Assembly: GCA_944382045.1 (NCBI GenBank)
Contig: CALWMT010000084.1
Coordinates: 1-9,345, forward strand
DNA: 9,345 nt
Reading direction: 5' to 3'
From: an uncultured Enterocloster sp.
GTDB taxonomy: Bacteria > Bacillota > Clostridia > Lachnospirales > Lachnospiraceae
Position numbers and translations under genes: made by a program
The notes under the pieces: model-generated
Database searches by the model: none
What the model was told of the DNA's origin: nothing
Seen by the model: the letters and a program-made list of their open reading frames with translations, nothing else
Part shown: positions 1-5,333 of the stretch, piece after piece
How the letters are laid out: the number at the start of each line of letters is the position of its first letter
Position numbering within the stretch: the stretch's first letter is position 1

Positions 1-446
1 AGGAGAAAGCGGGTCCTTGCCGAATCCGAGGAGGAGGTAAAATTCATCTGTCCATCCCCGTCTATGGCGATCTCAAGGCTTCCCTCCACGGTCTCTCCCC
101 GGCGCCTTAGAATTGTCACCAGGCGGTAAATCATGGCATTGCGGTCCTCCGGCTGCGGGTAATCCCCCAAGTCCTGAATGGTCACCGAGTAGGCCAGCTC
201 ATTGTAGGCCAGGGGTGTGCCGTTCCGATCGTAGATATTTCCGCGGATGCCGGGGGTTGTGACGGTCTGCTCCGTCATCTGCATGTATTCATCCTGGTAC
301 TGATCTCCCTCTAAAATCTGCATGCGGAACAAGGTCCCAATCAGCCCGGAAAACATCACGGTAAACAGGACCGCCAGAGCAAAAAGTCTTGAGGTGATTA
401 TTTTTTTTACAAAATCCCATGCAATTTCAAGCAGCTCATTAAACAA
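1..446 (-). CDS. mrdA: Penicillin-binding protein 2-type peptidoglycan transpeptidase, N-terminal fragment
   Basis: This is the first 148 codons of a class B penicillin-binding protein; the rest lies beyond the left edge. Such proteins cross-link peptidoglycan outside the membrane and work with MreC and MreD in cell elongation. After a short cytoplasmic N-terminus there is one membrane anchor at about residues 20-40. Residues 68-80 read RGNIYDRNGTPLA, the conserved RGxIxDRNGxxLA signature at the start of the PBP dimerisation domain. The catalytic serine motifs are not in the window. I place the start at a TTG at 446 that overlaps the mreD stop by eight bases, with a GGAGAG ribosome binding site nine bases upstream; the next in-frame ATG is inside the membrane helix. 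The position after mreCD favours PBP2 over FtsI or a sporulation PBP, but the fragment alone cannot settle this. Confidence 0.85.
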   Translation of the reverse strand, partial: MFNELLEIAWDFVKKIITSRLFALAVLFTVMFSGLIGTLFRMQILEGDQYQDEYMQMTEQTVTTPGIRGNIYDRNGTPLAYNELAYSVTIQDLGDYPQPEDRNAMIYRLVTILRRRGETVEGSLEIAIDGDGQMNFTSSSDSARTRFL

Positions 447-972
447 TCGGTATGTCTCTCCTTTTTCCTATATCGTCCACCCGTCTGCTGGCGGACAGGA
501 ACAGCCGGTAAATCAAGAGCGTGGTCACGGATGTAAAAATAATTTCCGGGAGCATAATGTTCCGAAAATAGTAGGGCAGGTCCAGCCGCCCCCGTATCAG
601 AAAGCGGAACACATAAATGTACATGCAGTACATAAGCTCATTGGCAACGCTCAGGATCAATGGCAGATTGATGTAGTCCTCGTAGTAATATTTTGTAAAA
701 ATGCCATTTATATAGCCGATGTAGATGTAGATCAGTGTATAGAAGCCGAAGGGACCGCTGTAGAACAGATCCAGGAGCAGGCCGGAAAATACGCCGTAGA
801 GCATTCCCGCAGTCCTTCCATGGATGAAGCCGAAGGAAAATGTCAGAATCAGCAGCAGGTTTGGAACCGCCCACAAAAATGGCAGCAGGGGGAATACGCA
901 GTTCTGCACAGTAAAGGCCAGTACAATGAACAGCATATTGATAAGCACCTGTTTCAGCTTGGCATGTCTCAA
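439..972 (-). CDS. mreD: Rod shape-determining protein MreD
   Basis: This encodes a 177-residue, very hydrophobic integral membrane protein with about five or six predicted membrane segments, the expected size and character for MreD. MreD is part of the elongation complex that links cytoskeletal MreB and periplasmic-side MreC to peptidoglycan synthases. Sequence conservation in this family is weak, so the call rests on topology, length and its place between mreC and a PBP2-type gene. Translation appears to start at TTG (972), whose bases overlap the mreC stop in a TTGA arrangement. A purine-rich GAGGTGGAG lies just upstream inside mreC. An ATG at codon 13 would cut into the first membrane helix and is less likely. 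The C-terminal tail is charged and includes the binding site used for the next gene. Confidence 0.9.
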   Translation of the reverse strand: MRHAKLKQVLINMLFIVLAFTVQNCVFPLLPFLWAVPNLLLILTFSFGFIHGRTAGMLYGVFSGLLLDLFYSGPFGFYTLIYIYIGYINGIFTKYYYEDYINLPLILSVANELMYCMYIYVFRFLIRGRLDLPYYFRNIMLPEIIFTSVTTLLIYRLFLSASRRVDDIGKRRDIPIV

Positions 973-1814
973 GGCAGCTCCACCTCTTCCGTCTCTTTTA
1001 GCTGTGTGATCACAAGAACCTCCTGCAGATTATCAAAATCCGCTGCGGGAATCAGATATCCGGACTGTGTCAGATGATCCGGGTCGATCGTCACATCCAC
1101 CGCGTAGCCAATCAATATGCCTGGCAGGAACTTCGTACTTATATTTGACGTGACAATCTGATCCCCGTTATTTAAAACGGTATCCTTAGAAAAATCCGTG
1201 AGCCGCAGGCGGCCCTGGGCATACAGGGTCAGATCCCCGGCCACAATGCAGTTGTAGGAGGAGTCAACAGCCATCGCTCCCACCCGGCTGGAGTCATCAA
1301 TGATGGCACGCACCGTGGCATAATTGGCTCCCACATCCGTGACGATTCCTACCAGGCCGCCGCCGGCCACCACATTCATATCCACGGCAATTCCGTCCGC
1401 GCTTCCCTTATTGATGCGGAAAACCTGGAACCATTTCTCCGAGTCCCGCGCAATAACCCTGGCCCCGATCTTCTCATACTGCATGTAGTCCTGGTCCAGC
1501 TGGTAAAGCTCCCGCAGCCGCTCCAGCTCAAACTGCTCCGCCTGAAGCCGGTTGTTCTCCTCCGTGAGCCTGGCAATCTCCTGGCTCAGCTCCTCATTTT
1601 CCCGCAGGGCCTCGTGAAGGCGGCCATAATTGGTAAGCTCATTGTAAATGCCGGTACCCACCTTGTTGACACCGGACTGAATGGGTATGAGAAAATATCC
1701 CACCCCGTTGCGCAGCGGCTCCATGATCCCGTCCTTCAGGGAGGTGATGGAGATTAAAAGCACGCAGAGGGCCGTAAGGGCGATAAGTATATATTTGCTG
1801 CGTTTTGATTCCAT
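969..1814 (-). CDS. mreC: Rod shape-determining protein MreC
   Basis: This encodes a 281-residue MreC, a bitopic membrane protein that forms extracellular filaments and positions peptidoglycan synthases during elongation. One N-terminal membrane anchor is seen at about residues 8-26. A heptad-rich coiled coil follows at about 62-106 (rich in Glu, Leu and Arg). The beta-barrel domain then runs to about residue 272, with the family's GGGLVGIV segment at 151-158 and GDQIVTS at 217-223. The ATG at 1814 is chosen because it directly precedes the membrane anchor and follows AGAGGA about ten bases upstream. The open frame extends upstream to 2039, but that part lies in another frame of radC and is not believed. 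The gene starts 38 bases after radC and overlaps mreD. In many Firmicutes mreB precedes mreC; here it does not. Confidence 0.95.
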   Translation of the reverse strand: MESKRSKYILIALTALCVLLISITSLKDGIMEPLRNGVGYFLIPIQSGVNKVGTGIYNELTNYGRLHEALRENEELSQEIARLTEENNRLQAEQFELERLRELYQLDQDYMQYEKIGARVIARDSEKWFQVFRINKGSADGIAVDMNVVAGGGLVGIVTDVGANYATVRAIIDDSSRVGAMAVDSSYNCIVAGDLTLYAQGRLRLTDFSKDTVLNNGDQIVTSNISTKFLPGILIGYAVDVTIDPDHLTQSGYLIPAADFDNLQEVLVITQLKETEEVELP

Positions 1815-1852
1815 GTACGAATATTCCTCTTTCTTTAAGCAGTCCTTTATTC

Positions 1853-2548
1853 TCAGAGCAGTCCGCTCTGGCGGAAGCTCACAAACCGCTTGTCTCCAAT
1901 CACGATGTGGTCTAAGAGCGTGACGCCCACCAGGCTTCCCGCCTCCTTCACTCTGCGTGTGAGAAGCTTGTCCGACTGGCTGGGCTGCGGATCCCCGCTG
2001 GGATGGTTGTGCACCAGAACCATTCCCACTGCCAGACACCGCAGAGCCTCAATCAATATCTCCCTGGGAGTGATGATGGAGGCATTCACCGTTCCCCTGG
2101 AAACAAGGAAATCCCGGATCAGGGCCTGCTTTGTGTTAAAATACATAACACGTATCTCCTCCTGCTCCAGGTGGCGCATGTCTTCCATATAGTAATCCGC
2201 TATCTCCTGTGGATTAGAAAAGGCAGGCGCATTCTCCACCGCCTTGCGTCTCCAAATCCGCCGGGAAAGCTCCCCAATGCATAAAAGCTGGGCTCCCTTT
2301 GCCTTTCCGATGCCCTTGACGCTGCACAGATCCGCCAGGGAATAGTGGAGAAGTCCCACCAGGCCGTCCCCGGAGCCGCTAAGCTCCAGGATCCGATCCG
2401 CTAGCTCCAGGGAGTTCTCCTCCCTGGACCCGGTTCGTATAATCACAGCCAAAAGCTCTCCGTCGCTCAGTGTGCCTGGTCCCAGCCGCAGGCACTTCTC
2501 ATAGGGTCTGTCCTCCTCGGGCAGATCCTTCATTCGTATTTTTGCCAT
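1853..2548 (-). CDS. radC: RadC family protein (UPF0758, JAB/MPN metal-binding domain)
   Basis: This encodes a 231-residue RadC-family protein of normal full length. The N-terminal region has a helix-hairpin-helix motif around VKGIGKAKG (residues 77-85), suggesting nucleic-acid contact. The C-terminal JAB1/MPN domain carries the metal-binding pattern HxH-x7-SxxD at His180, His182, Ser190 and Asp193 (HNHPSGDPQPSQSD), so the zinc site is intact. The family was named for DNA repair, but the original E. coli radC phenotype was later attributed to another gene and the true role remains uncertain. The ATG start is preceded by AGGAGG with four bases of spacing. It sits between the DUF4321 gene and mreC, as is common in Clostridia and bacilli, where radC often neighbours the mre genes. 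No function in cell shape is established. Confidence 0.95.
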   Translation of the reverse strand: MAKIRMKDLPEEDRPYEKCLRLGPGTLSDGELLAVIIRTGSREENSLELADRILELSGSGDGLVGLLHYSLADLCSVKGIGKAKGAQLLCIGELSRRIWRRKAVENAPAFSNPQEIADYYMEDMRHLEQEEIRVMYFNTKQALIRDFLVSRGTVNASIITPREILIEALRCLAVGMVLVHNHPSGDPQPSQSDKLLTRRVKEAGSLVGVTLLDHIVIGDKRFVSFRQSGLL

Positions 2549-2585
2549 AAGTCCTCCTGTTTACGCACCTCTCCAAGCACGCTTC

Positions 2586-2635
2586 CGGCAGTCTCCCCAT
2601 GGTTCCTGCCGTTTTCAGGAAGAAGCAGTCTCCCC
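2586..2635. repeat. Short direct repeat and small inverted repeat between DUF4321 gene and radC
   Basis: The 93-base gap between the two genes (2549-2641) contains an 11-base direct repeat, GCAGTCTCCCC on the plus strand, at 2588-2598 and 2625-2635. It also holds a perfect 6-base inverted repeat with arms CGGCAG at 2586-2591 and CTGCCG at 2606-2611. There is no T-tract after the hairpin in either direction and no promoter-like pair, so it is neither a convincing terminator nor a promoter. It may be chance or a minor RNA structure in the operon transcript. Confidence 0.3.
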
Positions 2636-2641
2636 GGCCCC

Positions 2642-2893
2642 TTAGATCAGCCGGTAGATGATCAGCGCCACAGCCAGGCCGATGATGCTGGCCATGGTGA
2701 TCTGAATGGACAGGCCGAAGGTGATGACCAGGATGCCGAAATTGATCACAAGCGGCGAATCAAGGCCGAAGGACTGCCCGTAGTTCAGCCAGCTGAGCCA
2801 GGAGATCCCCTCCGCCAGCTGCCCCATGAAACCGCCCAGCACGATTCCCGCTAACAGCATGATCAAAAGAATCCAGAAATTTTTGTACCGCAT
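2642..2893 (-). CDS. Small membrane protein, DUF4321-like
   Basis: This encodes an 83-residue hydrophobic protein with two or three membrane segments: a helix at about residues 6-26 containing a Gly-rich AGIVLGGFMG stretch, and a long hydrophobic C-terminal region at about 48-82. Length, composition and position upstream of radC and mre genes match the uncharacterised DUF4321 family of Clostridia; I recognise it by resemblance, not by search. No catalytic or binding residues can be pointed out. The start is an ATG with AAGGAGG seven bases or so upstream. It is the first gene after a good promoter, so it probably leads the transcript that carries radC, mreC, mreD and the PBP. A role in envelope or cell-elongation function is only inferred from that company. 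Confidence 0.75.
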   Translation of the reverse strand: MRYKNFWILLIMLLAGIVLGGFMGQLAEGISWLSWLNYGQSFGLDSPLVINFGILVITFGLSIQITMASIIGLAVALIIYRLI

Positions 2894-2924
2894 ACAGCCT
2901 CCTTATCCGTCCATATCAGCATAC

Positions 2925-2953
2925 ATATTACCATAACTTTCCTGGACTGTCAC
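2925..2953 (-). promoter_or_regulatory. Sigma-A-type promoter for the DUF4321-radC-mreCD-PBP operon
   Basis: Read on the minus strand, a -35 box GTGACA (2953-2948, one mismatch from TTGACA) is followed after exactly 17 bases by a -10 box TAATAT (2930-2925). A TG dinucleotide one base before the -10 makes it an extended -10. Transcription would begin near 2918, leaving a leader of about 25 bases that includes the AAGGAGG binding site of the first gene. It is the best promoter match I found in the window. Confidence 0.7.
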
Positions 2954-2968
2954 CTACAATTTCTCGCA

Positions 2969-3020
2969 ACAGCTCAGACGGCTTTAGGCCGGCCAAGAAG
3001 ATACCCGCCGTCTAAGCCAT
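2969..3020 (-). other. Stem-loop immediately after the PLP-enzyme gene, possible transcript 3' end
   Basis: Starting at the last base of the stop codon, the minus-strand transcript can form a 14-pair stem: arms 3020-3007 and 2982-2969, three of the pairs being G-U, around a 24-base loop. The inner part, AGACGGC against GCCGTCT, is perfect. The loop contains the palindrome GGCCGGCC. The bases after the stem are not T-rich, so it is not a standard intrinsic terminator. It lies between the end of one gene set and the promoter of the next, which suits an RNA 3'-end or stability element. Confidence 0.5.
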
Positions 3021-4309
3021 TACAGCTTCACAACCCCATCGTCCGCCAGCTGCTGAAGGGACTGTAGAATGCCCAGCTTTGCATGGTACCAGGTAAGTCC
3101 GCCCTGGAAATACACGGCGTAGGGCGGCTTGATGGGGCCGTCAGCCGACAGCTCGATGGAGGAGCCCTGGACAAAGGCGCCAGCCGCCATAATCACCTGG
3201 CTGTCGTAGCCGGGCATGTCCCAGGGCTCCGGGGTCACAAAGCTGTCCACAGGCGCAGCCGCCTGGATGCCCTTGCAGAAGGAGATCACGCCCTGAGGCG
3301 TGCCGAAGGTGATGGCCTGGATAATGTCGTGCCGGGGCGTATCCCCTGCGGGGAACACCGGGAAGCCCAGCCGCTCATAGATGTTCGCCGCATAGATGGC
3401 GCCCTTTAAGGCTCCGGCAGTCACCACCGGGGCCAGGAAAAATCCCTGGAACATAGACTGGGTGATGCCCAGGGTGGCCCCCAGCTCCCGGCCAAGTCCC
3501 GGGGCAGTCAGGCGGCAGGCCGCGCGCTCTATGCAGTCCTCCCTCCCGGCGATGTAGCCTCCGGTGGCCGCCAGGCCGCCCCCAGGATTTTTGATCAGGG
3601 AGCCCACAATCATGTCCGCTCCCACCTGGCTGGGCTCACGTGTCTCCGTGAACTCCCCGTAGCAGTTGTCCACCATGCAGATCACATCCGGACGGATGGA
3701 TTTGATAAAGGAAATAAGCTCCCCGATCCGCTCTACAGACAGGGTTGGGCGGGTGGCATAGCCCTTGGAGCGCTGAATGGTCACCAGCCGGGTCCTTTCG
3801 TTCAAGGCCGCGCTGATGCCCGCATAGTCAAAGCTCCCGTCGGGCCGAAGATCCACCTGGCGGTAGGATACGCCGTATTCCTTTAAGGATCCCACGGAAT
3901 CCCGGATCCCGATCACCTCCTCCAGGGTGTCATAGGGCTTTCCCACCGGTGAGAGAAGCTCATCCCCTGGACGCAGATTGCCGGAGAGAGCGATGTGCAG
4001 GGCGTGAGTGCCGCAGATAATCTGGGGCCGCACCAGGGCGCTCTCACAGCCAAAAGCATCTGCGTATACCTTTTCCAGGGTTTCACGGCCCAGATCATTG
4101 TACCCATATCCTGTGGTGGCCGCAAAATGGATGTCGCTGACCCGATTCTCCTGCATAGCCCGGACCACCTTCAGCTGGTTATACTCCGCCGTGCGGTCGA
4201 TGGCCGCGAACCGCTCCTCCAAATGCTTTTCGATCTCTCCCGCAAAGTCCAGCACCTGGGCGCTGATCCCCAGGGACGCGTACATTTTCTTCAGCATATC
4301 TTGTTCCAT
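3020..4309 (-). CDS. PLP-dependent enzyme, methionine gamma-lyase/aluminium-resistance family (YnbB-like)
   Basis: This encodes a 429-residue fold-type I pyridoxal-phosphate enzyme of the family annotated as methionine gamma-lyase-like or aluminium resistance protein (B. subtilis YnbB is a member). The likely PLP lysine is Lys240 in GSLIKNPGGG, and Asp214 in MVDNCYGEF is the likely partner of the pyridine nitrogen. The GYGYNDLGR segment (67-75) and GTHAL (100-104) are strongly conserved-looking. Length is normal for the family. Whether these proteins really cleave methionine or another sulfur amino acid is not established, and the aluminium link comes from an early phenotype. The start ATG at 4309 follows miaA by nine bases; its AGGAG site overlaps the miaA stop and is rather far away (about 13 bases), and a second in-frame ATG lies four codons on. 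Co-transcription with mutL and miaA is likely. Confidence 0.9.
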   Translation of the reverse strand: MEQDMLKKMYASLGISAQVLDFAGEIEKHLEERFAAIDRTAEYNQLKVVRAMQENRVSDIHFAATTGYGYNDLGRETLEKVYADAFGCESALVRPQIICGTHALHIALSGNLRPGDELLSPVGKPYDTLEEVIGIRDSVGSLKEYGVSYRQVDLRPDGSFDYAGISAALNERTRLVTIQRSKGYATRPTLSVERIGELISFIKSIRPDVICMVDNCYGEFTETREPSQVGADMIVGSLIKNPGGGLAATGGYIAGREDCIERAACRLTAPGLGRELGATLGITQSMFQGFFLAPVVTAGALKGAIYAANIYERLGFPVFPAGDTPRHDIIQAITFGTPQGVISFCKGIQAAAPVDSFVTPEPWDMPGYDSQVIMAAGAFVQGSSIELSADGPIKPPYAVYFQGGLTWYHAKLGILQSLQQLADDGVVKL

Positions 4310-4318
4310 GTATATCTC

Positions 4319-5293
4319 TTATCTCCTATCATTTTCTGAGCGCAGGAATCCTTCCTCCCTGCACTCGTTTATAATCTGTGAAAATACCCGGTCCTGCTCC
4401 CCCGGCTCCCCGTCCAGATTGAGCCAGCGCACATCTCTCTCCCGCTTAAACCAGGTGAGCTGCCGCTTGGCAAAATGCCGGGTGTCCCGCTTCAGCACAT
4501 AAACCGCCTCGTCCAGGCTGCATTTTCCGTCCAGATAATCTAAAATTTCCTTATAGCCCAGCCCCTGCATGGCCGTCTGTCCCCGGCAGCACCCCATCTC
4601 CCGCAGCCGGGACACCTCCTCCACCAGCCCCTGGCTGAGCATCTGATCCACCCGCTTGTCAATCCGGCCATAGAGCCTCTCCCGGTCCATGGTGAGCACG
4701 TAATACAGGAAATGGTAGTCCGCCTCCTTTTTGCGCATCGCCGCGTTGTGGCGGGAAATAGGCGTGCCGGTGAGCCGGAAGTATTCGATGGCCCGGATCA
4801 CCCGCTTCACATTGTTGGGGTGAATGGCAGAGGCAGACTCCGGATCCGCCTGGGCCAGCATGGCGTGAAGCACCTGGGGCGCTCTCTCCCCCTCCCGGCG
4901 GGCCAGATCATAGAGCTCCCTCCGCACAGGGCTGTCCTCAGTATCCTCCTCAAACTCCACGCCGTAGAGCAGGGCCTGAATGTAAAACCCAGTGCCGCCG
5001 GTGATGATGGGGAGGTGCCCCCTGGCATAGATGCCCTCCATGGCCTGCAGGGCCATTTTCTGAAAGGCCGCCACATTGAATTCCTCCCAGGGATCCAGCA
5101 CGTCGATCAGGTGGTGGGGTACGCCCTCCATCTCCTGGGCCGTAATCTTGGCGGATCCGATGTCCATATGGCGGTACACCTGCATGGAATCCGCGCTGAC
5201 AATCTCCCCGTCCAGGGCCTTTGCCAGGCGGATGGACAGGGCGGTTTTTCCCACAGCAGTGGGGCCTGTCAGAATGATAAGGGGTTGTTTCAT
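4319..5293 (-). CDS. miaA: tRNA dimethylallyltransferase MiaA
   Basis: This encodes a 324-residue MiaA, which transfers a dimethylallyl group to the N6 of adenosine 37 in tRNAs that read codons starting with U, improving decoding fidelity. The P-loop GPTAVGKT lies at residues 10-17. The conserved SADSMQVY segment (33-40) holds the likely catalytic Asp35, and TGGTGFY (98-104) follows. The C-terminal part has QTAMQGLGYKE (239-249) and KRDTRHFAKRQLTWF (268-282), both typical of the family, and length is normal. The ATG at 5293 is chosen because the P-loop follows at once and GGAGGAG lies just upstream; an upstream extension to 5341 would run into mutL and is rejected. It lies 40 bases after mutL, with a hairpin in the gap, and nine bases before the PLP-enzyme gene. 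The mutL-miaA neighbourhood is widespread in bacteria. Confidence 0.97.
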   Translation of the reverse strand: MKQPLIILTGPTAVGKTALSIRLAKALDGEIVSADSMQVYRHMDIGSAKITAQEMEGVPHHLIDVLDPWEEFNVAAFQKMALQAMEGIYARGHLPIITGGTGFYIQALLYGVEFEEDTEDSPVRRELYDLARREGERAPQVLHAMLAQADPESASAIHPNNVKRVIRAIEYFRLTGTPISRHNAAMRKKEADYHFLYYVLTMDRERLYGRIDKRVDQMLSQGLVEEVSRLREMGCCRGQTAMQGLGYKEILDYLDGKCSLDEAVYVLKRDTRHFAKRQLTWFKRERDVRWLNLDGEPGEQDRVFSQIINECREEGFLRSENDRR

Positions 5294-5308
5294 GGCTCCT
5301 CCATTACG

Positions 5309-5333
5309 CGGCTGCTGTTTCAGACAGCTGCCG
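5309..5333 (-). other. Intercistronic hairpin between mutL and miaA
   Basis: Directly after the mutL stop codon the transcript can fold into CGGC-A-GCTGT, loop CTGAA, ACAGC-A-GCCG: nine Watson-Crick pairs with one A-A mismatch. The arms are at 5333-5324 and 5318-5309. No T-tract follows; the miaA binding site GGAGGAG comes nine bases later. It is therefore not an intrinsic terminator and more likely an RNA-stability or processing element. Confidence 0.5.

Noticed and set aside
322..1077. Plus-strand open frame of 251 codons antisense to mreD
   Set aside because: It lies opposite mreD and the ends of mreC and the PBP gene, its translation resembles no family I know, and it lacks a credible ribosome binding site; the minus-strand genes fully explain the region.
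1815..2039. Upstream extension of mreC by 75 codons
   Set aside because: It overlaps radC in another frame and would put a long polar stretch before the MreC membrane anchor; the ATG at 1814 fits the family.
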